From Lentimicrobiaceae bacterium (lineage in GTDB: Bacteria; Bacteroidota; Bacteroidia; Bacteroidales; WCHB1-69): a DNA stretch of 11,572 bases. The notes beneath the pieces were generated by a model that saw only the letters and a list, made by a program, of their open reading frames with translations, searched no databases and had not been told where the DNA came from. The DNA lies in NCBI GenBank assembly GCA_009776395.1, contig WRNX01000034.1:1-11572 (forward strand), in the 5' to 3' direction. Of this stretch, positions 1 through 7,861 are shown in pieces. Position 1 is the stretch's first letter. Every line of letters starts with the position of its first letter. The position numbers were made by a program, and so were the translations under genes.

Positions 1-21
1 AAAAAAAAAAAAAAAAAAAAA
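1..21. repeat. 21-base poly(A) run at window edge
   Basis: The window opens with 21 consecutive A residues. Read on the minus strand this is a T tract 78 bases after the dxr stop codon. I see no convincing stem before it, only a weak TCC/GGA pairing, so it is not a clear intrinsic terminator. A homopolymer this long at the very edge of the sequence may also be a contig-end or homopolymer-length error. Confidence 0.8.
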
Positions 22-97
22 TCCTGTCCTTTGTCATTTTCTTGGAACAATTTTCAATATGATGACTGTCGTGCACCGCTTGCATTGGTAACTTCAT
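1..97 (-). other. Unassigned open frame directly downstream of dxr, runs off the window
   Basis: On the minus strand an ATG lies one base after the dxr TGA and opens a frame that stays open for 26 mixed codons (beginning MKLPMQAVHD) and then reads through the poly(A/T) run as phenylalanines to the window edge. The spacing would suit translational coupling to dxr. However, I do not recognise the peptide. It does not look like RseP, the site-2 protease that I recall often following dxr in this phylum. It could equally be untranslated sequence. No function is proposed. Confidence 0.15.
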
Positions 98-98
98 A

Positions 99-1253
99 TC
101 AAATAAAAGAACAAAAATTCACTTTTTCTCTCGTCTCCCTATCCACTTCCAAATACTCCTCAATAGTTTGGGGTTTAGAGAAAGGAATAGTGTATAATGC
201 TTTTTCAATAATTTTAGGAATATCTGTAAATTTAATTTTTCCGTTTAAAAACTGTACTACGGTTACTTCGTTTGCTGCATTTAATACACAGGGTTTATTT
301 CCGCCTTCTTTTAAAGCATTGTAAGCTAATGATAAACACGGGAAAGCCTGTATATCGGGTTTTTCAAAAGAAAAAAATGGATAATCTGTAAACGAAAAAC
401 GGGGAAAATCATTTTTCAATCGTTGCGGAAAAGTGAGTGCATATTGAATGGGCAGTTTCATATCGGGCAGCCCTAACTGCGCTTTCATAGAGCCATCGGT
501 AAATTGAACCAACGAATGGATAATAGATTGCGGATGTACAATCACTTCAATTTTATCTATATCCATATTAAACAACCACTTTGCCTCAATTACCTCCAAC
601 CCTTTATTCATCAGTGTTGCACTATCAATGGTAATTTTATTGCCCATACTCCAGTTGGGGTGGTTCAGTGCCTGTGCAAGAGTTACATTTTCAAGTTCTG
701 TTGTAGTTTTTCCTCTGAAAGGTCCACCCGAAGCGGTAAGAATAATCTTTTCAACAAAATTTCCCTGTTCACCCATCAAACATTGAAAAATGGCAGAATG
801 TTCAGAATCTACCGGAATAATGGGCACATTATTTTCTTTAACTTTTTGCATCATCAATTCTCCGGCAACCACTAATGTTTCCTTATTGGCAAGCGCAATC
901 GGTATTTCGTTTTCAATAGCGGCATACACCGGTTTCAGACCGGCAATTCCTACAATACACGAAAGCATCATATCAATACTGTTCATCTCCATACAATCTA
1001 CTAATGATTGCATTCCGGCAAACACTTTACAATCTTCTTTCGACAGTGCATTCTTTACTTTTAAATAATGATTATCATCAATAATAACCACCACATTAGG
1101 TTTATAATTGAGTGCTTGTTGAATCAGCAAATCGGCATTAGAATGGGCAGATAATAACTCTATTTCAAACAGATTTGGAAATTGATCTATGACTTGCAAG
1201 GCTTGAGTGCCCATAGAACCGGTAGAACCGAGAAGTGCAATGCGGCGTTTCAA
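99..1253 (-). CDS. dxr: 1-deoxy-D-xylulose 5-phosphate reductoisomerase (Dxr/IspC), TTG start
   Basis: This cytoplasmic enzyme converts 1-deoxy-D-xylulose 5-phosphate to 2-C-methyl-D-erythritol 4-phosphate with NADPH and a divalent metal, the committed step of the MEP isoprenoid pathway. With the TTG start the protein has 384 residues, close to the usual length (E. coli about 398). Visible family motifs, in order: the NADPH-binding GSTGSMG at residues 9-15; ALANKET; the metal and substrate motif PVDSEHSAIFQCL; LTASGGPF; a flexible-loop region with HPNWSMG followed by MNKGLEVIEA; and VHPQSIIHSLVQF. An in-frame ATG at 1301 would add 16 residues (MVLLTFLYFCRIKNKT) that are not part of the family. 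A promoter -7 element lies inside that extension, so I prefer the TTG at 1253, which gives the family-typical start MKRRIALLGSTG. It is transcribed divergently from the T9SS cargo gene. Confidence 0.96.
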   Translation of the reverse strand: MKRRIALLGSTGSMGTQALQVIDQFPNLFEIELLSAHSNADLLIQQALNYKPNVVVIIDDNHYLKVKNALSKEDCKVFAGMQSLVDCMEMNSIDMMLSCIVGIAGLKPVYAAIENEIPIALANKETLVVAGELMMQKVKENNVPIIPVDSEHSAIFQCLMGEQGNFVEKIILTASGGPFRGKTTTELENVTLAQALNHPNWSMGNKITIDSATLMNKGLEVIEAKWLFNMDIDKIEVIVHPQSIIHSLVQFTDGSMKAQLGLPDMKLPIQYALTFPQRLKNDFPRFSFTDYPFFSFEKPDIQAFPCLSLAYNALKEGGNKPCVLNAANEVTVVQFLNGKIKFTDIPKIIEKALYTIPFSKPQTIEEYLEVDRETREKVNFCSFI

Positions 1254-1272
1254 AGTTTTATTTTTTATGCGG

Positions 1273-1280
1273 CAAAAATA
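1273..1280 (-). promoter_or_regulatory. Probable dxr promoter, -7 element
   Basis: The minus strand reads TATTTTTG, an exact match to the Bacteroidota -7 consensus TAnnTTTG. No good TTG is seen about 19 bases upstream. Transcription would start near 1266, giving a leader of about 13 bases before the TTG start codon and excluding the ATG at 1301. Confidence 0.55.
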
Positions 1281-1316
1281 TAGAAAAGTCAGTAAGACCA
1301 TTAGAGATGAGAATAG

Positions 1317-1349
1317 TTGATGTATTTAATAAAAAAAATACTTTCTTTG
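1317..1349 (+). promoter_or_regulatory. Possible promoter of the T9SS cargo gene
   Basis: TTG at 1317-1319 and TTTCTTTG at 1342-1349 resemble the -33 and -7 boxes of Bacteroidota promoters, with 22 bases between them. The -7 box departs from TAnnTTTG at its second base. Transcription would start near 1356, about 16 bases before the ATG at 1372. It is a weaker match than the other promoters in the window. Confidence 0.4.
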
Positions 1350-1371
1350 CACTTTAAAAATCAAATTATTT

Positions 1372-4300
1372 ATGAAAAAAATCTCTATTTTATTTTGTAT
1401 CCTGAACATTGTGTTCAGTTTCAGTATCGTAAATGCTCAACCTTGGTTGACTTTTCTACCCAAAGAAAAAAACTCGGAAGCATTAACTTTAAAAGATTAT
1501 CAACAAGCATTTAACATTTATTTAGAATCTATTGAGGTAAATCGTGAGTTTGTGGATGGTAGAGTGAAAGAGAGTGGATTGGAAAAGTTCAGGCGTTGGG
1601 AATATTATATGGAAGGTGTAGTTGATCCAGAAACCCGTACTTTCCCAAGTAAAACAGGAGTACAGGTAGTAAAAGAACACAAAAAAACGAATCCTGAAGT
1701 ATATGCAAACACACCGAAAGCATCAAATTGGAGCAGTTTAGGTCCTTTTGAAACAGACGGCGGATATGCAGGAATAGGACGCATCAATTGCATTGCTTTT
1801 CATCCCGCTAATAATAATATCTGGTGGGTGGGCGCTGCCTCAGGAGGGCTTTGGGTAACTACAACCAATGGCGCTTCGTGGGAATGCCTTACCGATGACA
1901 ATGGAGTACTTGCGGTAAGTGATATTATCATCCCCACAGATTTCGAAATTTCTCAAACTATCTATATTGCTACCGGAGACCGTGATGCCGGAGATAATAA
2001 CAGTATCGGCGTTCTTAAATCTACCGACAACGGAGTTACCTGGAAGGAAACAGGGATAACTTATTCCATAAATCAAGGAAGACGTGTAAATCGTTTGTTA
2101 TTAGATCCTAATGATAATCATACCATTATTGCAGCCACAAATGTTGGTGTGTTTAAAACCACCGACGGCGGCGAAACCTGGAATAATCAATTAAGTACAC
2201 AAAATTTTATTGATATGGAGTTTAAACCGGGTGATTTTAATACGTTATATGGTTCAAGAAATGCCGGAATTTGGAAAACAAATGATGGCGGCGAAAATTG
2301 GCAACAAGTGATTGCTTATAGCCAGCAACGCACCGAAATAGCGGTAACGCCCGCCAATCCGGAAGTTATTTATGCAATCGTTTCCAATAGTTCTTCCGGC
2401 TTATATGGTGTTTATAAATCAACCAATAGCGGAGATTCATTTGAACAAGTTGCAGGAAGTTATCCCAATATGCTTGGATGGTATGAAGGAGATGAGAGCG
2501 GCGGACAAGGCTGGTACGATCTTTGTATTGCCGTTTCTCCTACAAATGCTGATGTAGTATTAATTGGAGGCGTAAATACTTGGCGCTCTATGAATGGCGG
2601 AGATACATGGAATATGGTAAATCATTGGTATGGTGGATTTGGAGTTCAAGCAGTTCATGCCGACAAACATGCATTGGTTTACAGAAATGATGGAGCTCTT
2701 TTTGAAGGAAACGATGGCGGAATATACATTTCTCCTAATAATGGAACTATATGGACAGACAAAACCAGCGGAATGCGCATCAGCCAAATGTATAAATTAG
2801 GATGCTCTGCCACTGTTGCCAATGAAGTCATTACCGGACTACAGGACAATGGCTCAAAATTATTTACAAACAATAATTGGTGGGATATCATAGGTGCAGA
2901 CGGAATGGAATGTTTGATTGATTATTCAAATGTTAATATTCAATATGGAACTGTATATTATGGCGTAATTTATAGAACAACAAACCATTGGGGAAACGCT
3001 ACCAGTATCGAACCCAGGGATGACGGAGCATGGGTTACCCCCTATATTATTCATCCAACCAATCCACAAATACTATATGCCGGTTATAACAACCTCTACA
3101 AAACTGTGAATAGAGGAAATAGCTGGACACAAATTTCAAACGTTAATACAAGTAACAAAATTAGAAACATTGCCATTTGTGAAATTGATCCCAACGTAAT
3201 TTATATGGCAGACGAAAGCAGTATTTGGAAAACAACAGATGGAGGGAATACCTGGTCAAAAATCCGGTCATCATCATCTATCACTTCGCTATGCGTTAAA
3301 AATGACGACCCAAACACTGTTTGGCATACGCGCGGCGGATATAATTCACAAAGGATATTTCAATCAACGGATGGAGGAAGTAACTGGGTAAATATTTCAG
3401 CAGGATTACCGGAAATACCAATGTACTCTATTGTTTATAATAAATTGGGAAACAGCAGCGAACAACTTTATGTTGGCTCCGAAGTAGGCGTTTATTATAA
3501 AATAGGCGATAACGATTGGGTGGCATATAATAATGGGTTGCCTAATGTAAAAATTGGGGAGATTGAGATTTATTACAATATGCAAAATCCCGAAGCTTCT
3601 CGTTTGCGCGCTGCAACTTACGGACGCGGGCTTTGGGAATCGCCAATTTATATTATTTCAGAACCCATTGGCGGAACAGTTACAGGAAAATCAAAGATTT
3701 GTACTTCCGATGTTGCGCAACTGTACTTAATCAATTTCTCCGGAGATATTCAATGGCAAGAATCAGCAGATGCAGAGATTTGGAATGATATACAAGGTGC
3801 AAATAACTCTTTCTATCAAAGCGAACCACTTACACAAAGCAGATATTATAGAGCAAAAGTAACTATGGATTATAGCGTATATTCTACTGAATTTTTTGTA
3901 ATAGTAAATCCCATCCCTGAAACTCCAACCATTACAAGAGTAGAAAATACTTTGTTTTCAAATGCTGATGAAGGTAATCAATGGTATAACCAAGACGGAA
4001 TAGTCCCGGGCGCTATTGAAAAAGAGTTTACCCCCACTGAAAACGGAACTTATTTTGTAATCGTAACATTAGAAGATTGTTCATCTGACCCCTCAAATTC
4101 TATTTTTATTGATAATCTATCCGTTGGCGGAAATGCAATGAAAGACGGACACTTTACAATATTCCCTAATCCTGCTAATGAACAATTGACAATTAAAAAC
4201 GAAAAATTGAAAATAAAACGTGTTATTTTGGTGGACATAATGGGAAAAGAAGTAGTTAATATTAAACAAAACGAAGTACATGAAATCACTGTGAATATGG

Positions 4301-4380
4301 CTACAATTTCCACAGGCATTTATCAGGTGAGAATTGAAACCGAAAATGGTATTTACACATCTAAATTAGTAAAGCAATAA
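1372..4380 (+). CDS. Secreted Asp-box/BNR repeat (VPS10-like) protein with T9SS sorting domain
   Basis: A large exported protein of 1002 residues. Residues 1-22 form a signal peptide (MKK, a hydrophobic core, then VNA before Q23). Residues 30-770 carry a repeat array typical of sialidase/sortilin propellers, with Asp-box motifs (S/T-x-D/N-x-G-x-x-W/F) beginning at about residues 216, 262, 302, 349, 405, 453, 577, 620 and 664, for example KTTDGGETW and KTNDGGENW. Residues about 766-915 look like Ig-like modules (GGTVTGKSKICTSD and a later WYNQDG). Residues 925-1002 are a type A T9SS C-terminal domain (FPNPANEQLTI near its start, GIYQVRIETENG near its end). In this family such proteins cross the outer membrane by T9SS and are released or anchored at the cell surface. 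The propeller probably binds protein or glycan. No catalytic site of sialidases or proteases is evident, so the substrate is unknown. A hydrolase and a membrane protease gene follow closely. Confidence 0.9.
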   Translation: MKKISILFCILNIVFSFSIVNAQPWLTFLPKEKNSEALTLKDYQQAFNIYLESIEVNREFVDGRVKESGLEKFRRWEYYMEGVVDPETRTFPSKTGVQVVKEHKKTNPEVYANTPKASNWSSLGPFETDGGYAGIGRINCIAFHPANNNIWWVGAASGGLWVTTTNGASWECLTDDNGVLAVSDIIIPTDFEISQTIYIATGDRDAGDNNSIGVLKSTDNGVTWKETGITYSINQGRRVNRLLLDPNDNHTIIAATNVGVFKTTDGGETWNNQLSTQNFIDMEFKPGDFNTLYGSRNAGIWKTNDGGENWQQVIAYSQQRTEIAVTPANPEVIYAIVSNSSSGLYGVYKSTNSGDSFEQVAGSYPNMLGWYEGDESGGQGWYDLCIAVSPTNADVVLIGGVNTWRSMNGGDTWNMVNHWYGGFGVQAVHADKHALVYRNDGALFEGNDGGIYISPNNGTIWTDKTSGMRISQMYKLGCSATVANEVITGLQDNGSKLFTNNNWWDIIGADGMECLIDYSNVNIQYGTVYYGVIYRTTNHWGNATSIEPRDDGAWVTPYIIHPTNPQILYAGYNNLYKTVNRGNSWTQISNVNTSNKIRNIAICEIDPNVIYMADESSIWKTTDGGNTWSKIRSSSSITSLCVKNDDPNTVWHTRGGYNSQRIFQSTDGGSNWVNISAGLPEIPMYSIVYNKLGNSSEQLYVGSEVGVYYKIGDNDWVAYNNGLPNVKIGEIEIYYNMQNPEASRLRAATYGRGLWESPIYIISEPIGGTVTGKSKICTSDVAQLYLINFSGDIQWQESADAEIWNDIQGANNSFYQSEPLTQSRYYRAKVTMDYSVYSTEFFVIVNPIPETPTITRVENTLFSNADEGNQWYNQDGIVPGAIEKEFTPTENGTYFVIVTLEDCSSDPSNSIFIDNLSVGGNAMKDGHFTIFPNPANEQLTIKNEKLKIKRVILVDIMGKEVVNIKQNEVHEITVNMATISTGIYQVRIETENGIYTSKLVKQ

Positions 4381-4387
4381 AACATGA

Positions 4388-5080
4388 ATGAAGAAGAAAA
4401 TTAATCTAAAAGAATTTATTGAATCTATGAAACTTGAAATCAATGACCTTAACATTAAGATATTCCACTTTAACCTATTTCAGGTAAACACGTTAGTTTG
4501 TTATGATGAAACAAAAAACGGCGTTATTGTAGATCCCGGAATGAGTTCCAATGAGGAACAACAACGATTGTTAGAGTTTATTCATAAAGAAAATATTACC
4601 ATAAAATATATCTTCAATACGCATCCTCATATTGATCATGTTTTGGGAAATGATTTTTGTGTGCAAGAATTTCAGGCTCCCTTAGCGGCGCATAAAGAGG
4701 GGGTGCCCATTTATAAAGAAGCACCCGAACATGCACGCAATTTTAGATTTCCAAATTACAGCTATCCAAACCCTGATATTTTTGTTAATGACGGTGATAT
4801 TTTTACTTTTGAAAACCAAACATGGAAAGTGATTTATACACCCGGTCATGCCGATGGCAGCGTTTGTTTATATGATGAAAAAAACCGATTTTTAATTGCA
4901 GGAGACGTTCTTTTTGCTGGAAGTATCGGCAGAACCGACCTGCCCACCGGTAATTTTAAACAACTCATTCAGAATATAAAAGATAAATTAGTGCCGCTGG
5001 GTGATGATGTTTTGGTAATTCCCGGACACGCAGAAACCACCACCATCGGCAATGAAAAAATGAACAACCCATACCTGTGA
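4388..5080 (+). CDS. MBL-fold metallo-hydrolase (glyoxalase II-like)
   Basis: A 230-residue cytoplasmic hydrolase of the metallo-beta-lactamase fold. All metal ligands are present: the HxHxDH motif as H79, H81, D83 and H84 in NTHPHIDHVLGN, H154 in TPGHADGSVCLYD, D173 in AGDVLFAGSIGRTDL and H214 in IPGHAETTTIGNE. This pattern places it in the glyoxalase II/YcbL-like branch, whose members hydrolyse thioesters such as S-lactoylglutathione or related small molecules. The true substrate cannot be read from the sequence. The start is uncertain. The ATG at 4388 lies 7 bases after the preceding stop, but a second ATG at 4427 (residue 14) would give an N-terminus closer to what I remember of the family, which begins just before the first beta strand (here KIFHFNLFQVNTLVCYD). 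It shares its reading frame with the next gene. Confidence 0.9.
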   Translation: MKKKINLKEFIESMKLEINDLNIKIFHFNLFQVNTLVCYDETKNGVIVDPGMSSNEEQQRLLEFIHKENITIKYIFNTHPHIDHVLGNDFCVQEFQAPLAAHKEGVPIYKEAPEHARNFRFPNYSYPNPDIFVNDGDIFTFENQTWKVIYTPGHADGSVCLYDEKNRFLIAGDVLFAGSIGRTDLPTGNFKQLIQNIKDKLVPLGDDVLVIPGHAETTTIGNEKMNNPYL

Positions 5081-5082
5081 AC

Positions 5083-5108
5083 AATTAAAAATTACGAATT
5101 AAAAATTA
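5083..5108 (+). repeat. Direct repeat of a 12-base AT-rich unit
   Basis: AATTAAAAATTA occurs at 5083-5094 and again at 5097-5108, a period of 14 bases, in the gap between the hydrolase and the protease genes. Sequences of this kind are frequent between Bacteroidota genes. It contains no stop codon in the frame of the flanking genes. Confidence 0.7.
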
Positions 5109-5113
5109 AAATA

Positions 5114-5998
5114 TTGATAATAAATATTTTAACACCATTTTTTTCGAATAAATCTTTCTGTACCCAATTATTTTGGCTACTTTTGTTTGTAATTGGAGGC
5201 ATGACCATTTTTTCTTCACTATCTATATTAATAGTAGAACTTTGTAACGCCGATTCCAATTCAAAATTCTATTTATATGTGATACAAACTGTTGGCTCTT
5301 TTGGAATCTACTTCGTACCTGCCACTCTCTTTTCCTATTGTGTTTCAAAAAAATGGTTTTCATATAACGCTGCCGATAAGACTGCGCCACCGCAATTGGT
5401 GGGATATGTATTGATTTTGTCGCTACTCATTTTACCTGTTATTGCTTGTTTAGGATATCTTAATGAACAAATATCGCTTCCCGAATCTATGCAAAAAATA
5501 GAGATATGGATGCGAGAAATGGAAGAAAAAGCCAAAATATTAACACTAACATTGACAGCAAATTCCAATATTCTGATACTGTTTCTAAACCTTGTTCTAA
5601 TGGCGGTTTGTCCTGCCCTGTTTGAAGAGTTTTTATTTCGGGGTACAATTCAACCGTTTTTTACAAAATGGTTTGCCAATAAACCTGTAGCCATTATTAC
5701 AACTGCATTTATTTTCAGTGCAATACATTTACAATTCTATGGATTTATTCCACGATTTTTACTTGGGATTTATCTTGGATATTTATTCGTTTGGGGAAAA
5801 TCATTATGGTTACCCATCATTGCCCATTTTATGCACAATGCTTTGAGCCTCATTCTCGATTACGTCGCCCAACAAAGAAGTATTGATTTAGAAACCATTA
5901 CACCAAACCAAATAAAAGAATTTTACCCGATTGTTTTATTTTGTACATTTTGTGTAAGTTTCCTATTATATTATACGTGGAAAAAGTCAAAAATTTGA
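5114..5998 (+). CDS. CPBP family intramembrane metalloprotease (CAAX/Abi), TTG start
   Basis: A polytopic membrane protein of 294 residues with about seven or eight hydrophobic segments (the first about 18-40, the last about 270-288). The three sequence blocks of the CPBP (Abi/CAAX prenyl protease-like) family are intact: E171-E172-x-x-x-R176 in FEEFLFRG, F201 to H205 in FSAIH, and H238-x-x-x-N242 in IAHFMHN. These are the glutamate and histidine residues that act in membrane-embedded peptide cleavage by members such as Rce1. In bacteria the substrates are mostly unknown; some members mature or resist bacteriocins. The start is a TTG 33 bases after the hydrolase stop. The first in-frame ATG (residue 30) would cut into the first membrane segment. 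A soluble loop at about 120-150 is rich in charged residues (KIEIWMREMEEK). Confidence 0.88.
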   Translation: MIINILTPFFSNKSFCTQLFWLLLFVIGGMTIFSSLSILIVELCNADSNSKFYLYVIQTVGSFGIYFVPATLFSYCVSKKWFSYNAADKTAPPQLVGYVLILSLLILPVIACLGYLNEQISLPESMQKIEIWMREMEEKAKILTLTLTANSNILILFLNLVLMAVCPALFEEFLFRGTIQPFFTKWFANKPVAIITTAFIFSAIHLQFYGFIPRFLLGIYLGYLFVWGKSLWLPIIAHFMHNALSLILDYVAQQRSIDLETITPNQIKEFYPIVLFCTFCVSFLLYYTWKKSKI

Positions 5999-6029
5999 TT
6001 TTCTATTCTCAATTATTTTAATAATTTTG
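5994..6029 (+). promoter_or_regulatory. Promoter of the carboxyltransferase operon
   Basis: TAATTTTG at 6022-6029 matches the Bacteroidota -7 consensus TAnnTTTG exactly. A TTTG at 5994-5997 may serve as the -33 box, though the 24-base gap is longer than ideal. Transcription would start near 6036, giving a leader of about 27 bases before the ATG at 6063. The box overlaps an in-frame TTG at 6027, so that codon cannot be the start of this transcript. Confidence 0.55.
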
Positions 6030-6062
6030 CAAATTATTTTAAAAAATTATAACATCTTGAAT

Positions 6063-7850
6063 ATGAAACGAAAAATCGAATTTTGTTTAGTGTACCGCGA
6101 CATGTGGCAATCCTCAGGAAAATATGTGCCTCGCGTAGATCAACTTGTGCGAATAGCGCCGGTTATTATTGATATGGGTTGTTTTTCCCGCGTAGAAACC
6201 AATGGCGGCGCCTCAGAACAGGTAAATTTACTGTATGGCGAAAATCCTAACACATCCGTGCGTGCATGGCTGAAACCCTTTAATCAAGCAGGCGTCAAAA
6301 CTATGATGTTGGAACGCGCCCTCAACGGATTGCGAATGTATCCCGTACCGGCTGACGTGCGCCAACTGATGTGCAAAGTGAAAAAAGCGCAAGGCGTGGA
6401 CGTAGTGCGCTCTTTTTGTGGACTCAATGACCCGCAAAATTTAGAACTCTCTGTTAAATACGCCAAAGAGTTTGGACTCATTTCGCAAGCTGCGCTCAGT
6501 ATTACCTATTCCCCTATTCATACCGTTGAATATTACATGGATATAGTGGACAAATTGGTAGAATTTGGCGCAGATGAAATAGGATTGAAAGATATGGCAG
6601 GAGTAGGACGCCCCGCTTTATTGGGAAAACTTGTAAAAGCCATTAAAGAAAAATATCCGCATATTTTGGTACAATACCACGGACATACAGGACCAGGGTT
6701 TTCTGTGGCTTCCATGTTAGAAGTGGCTTACGCCGGCGCAGACATCCTCGATGTAGCGATGGAACCGCTCGCATGGGGAATGTCGCACCCCGACGTGATC
6801 ACCATTCAGGCAATGTTGAAAGACGCCGGATTTGATGTCCCCGAAATTAACATGAATGCCTATATGCAAGCCCGCTCTTTAACCCAAGAGTTTGTAGATG
6901 ACTTTCTGGGCTATTTCATTGACCCCAAAAATAAACAAAGTACTGCATTATTAGTGGGCAGCGGACTTCCCGGCGGCATGATGGGTTCTATGATGGCTGA
7001 CTTGAAAGGCGCACACAACGGAATTAACATGTTTTTGCGAAACGGCGGAAAAAAAGAACTCAACGAAGATGAACTGATGGTGAAACTTTTTGAAGAAGTA
7101 GAATATGTGTGGCCCAAAGTGGGCACACCTCCATTGGTTACCCCTTTCAGTCAATATGTGAAAAATATCGCCTTGATGAATATTATGCAAATGGCGCAAG
7201 GAAAACCAAGATACTCGCAAATGGACCAAAATACATGGGATATGATTTTGGGAAAAACCGGAAAACTACCCGGAACATTAGCGCCCGAAATTATAGAATT
7301 GGCAAAAGAAAAAAACTACGAATTTTTTACCGGCGTTCCGCAAGATAATTATCCTAACGAATTGGATAAATATAGAAAAGAGATGGATGAAAATGGCTGG
7401 GAATACGGACAAGACGACGAAGAACTGTTTGAATTGGCTATGCACGACCGTCAATACAGAGACTATAAAACCGGCGTAGCAAAGAAAAAATTTGAAGAAG
7501 AGTTGGATGCCGCTAAAAAGAAATCTAATATTCAAGTAATTATTAAAGAGATAAAAGCGCCGGAAGTGGTAAAAGAGGAACTGATTGCAAAAGTTGAAGC
7601 AAAATACCCCAATGCCAAACAGGTGGTAGCGCCCGTCGCAGGTATTGTTATTTGGGAACTGCCCGTGGGAGAACAATCCATGCCGAAGCCACTCGGAACT
7701 GCATATAAAGAAAACGAAGTGATTTGTTGGGTTACCGCTTTCTACGGAAATGAAGAAGTGAAATCGCTCTATGACGGAAAATTGTGTGCAGTGGTTGCCC
7801 AGCAAGGAGATAAAGTGAAAAAAGGTGATATTATTGCTTTTGTAGAATAA
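6063..7850 (+). CDS. Oxaloacetate decarboxylase alpha/pyruvate carboxylase B-type carboxyltransferase
   Basis: A 595-residue cytoplasmic enzyme of the HMGL-like carboxyltransferase family, which moves CO2 between biotin and a keto acid (oxaloacetate and pyruvate in characterised members). The TIM barrel has its metal-site residues: D13 in YRDMWQSS, K176 in GLKDMAG (the carbamylated lysine in pyruvate carboxylase) and H206 and H208 in YHGHTG. Further conserved stretches are RVETNGGA, LVGSGLPGGMMGS and TPPLVTPFSQYVKN. The PYC/OADA domain spans about 290-480, followed by a charged linker and a biotinyl/lipoyl-like domain at about 515-595. That last domain lacks the AMKM biotin site: the aligned bases read AFYG, with Tyr561 in place of the lysine. 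Biotin may therefore be carried by a separate protein. The ATG at 6063 is chosen over a TTG at 6027 because the latter falls in the promoter. It is the most GC-rich gene of the window and heads a probable operon. Confidence 0.9.
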   Translation: MKRKIEFCLVYRDMWQSSGKYVPRVDQLVRIAPVIIDMGCFSRVETNGGASEQVNLLYGENPNTSVRAWLKPFNQAGVKTMMLERALNGLRMYPVPADVRQLMCKVKKAQGVDVVRSFCGLNDPQNLELSVKYAKEFGLISQAALSITYSPIHTVEYYMDIVDKLVEFGADEIGLKDMAGVGRPALLGKLVKAIKEKYPHILVQYHGHTGPGFSVASMLEVAYAGADILDVAMEPLAWGMSHPDVITIQAMLKDAGFDVPEINMNAYMQARSLTQEFVDDFLGYFIDPKNKQSTALLVGSGLPGGMMGSMMADLKGAHNGINMFLRNGGKKELNEDELMVKLFEEVEYVWPKVGTPPLVTPFSQYVKNIALMNIMQMAQGKPRYSQMDQNTWDMILGKTGKLPGTLAPEIIELAKEKNYEFFTGVPQDNYPNELDKYRKEMDENGWEYGQDDEELFELAMHDRQYRDYKTGVAKKKFEEELDAAKKKSNIQVIIKEIKAPEVVKEELIAKVEAKYPNAKQVVAPVAGIVIWELPVGEQSMPKPLGTAYKENEVICWVTAFYGNEEVKSLYDGKLCAVVAQQGDKVKKGDIIAFVE

Positions 7851-7861
7851 CAGAATATATT

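Noticed and set aside
1..98. Intrinsic terminator for dxr using the T21 tract
   Set aside because: No stem of more than 3 base pairs could be found before the tract.
31..324. 97-codon plus-strand open frame
   Set aside because: It lies opposite dxr, shows no family features and is a shadow of that gene.
504..1068. Two overlapping plus-strand frames opposite dxr
   Set aside because: They are antisense to strongly conserved dxr motifs and have no sign of independent coding.
5114..5998. CPBP protease as an abortive infection or defence gene
   Set aside because: The Abi name is historical; no phage-defence partner is nearby and the neighbours are metabolic.
6027..6062. TTG start for the carboxyltransferase with 12 extra residues
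   Set aside because: The TTG is part of the TAATTTTG promoter box and the extra residues are not family-like.
7278..7805. 175-codon minus-strand frame
   Set aside because: Antisense to the carboxyltransferase tail; the residues are an F/H/Y-rich mirror of its lysine- and glutamate-rich code.
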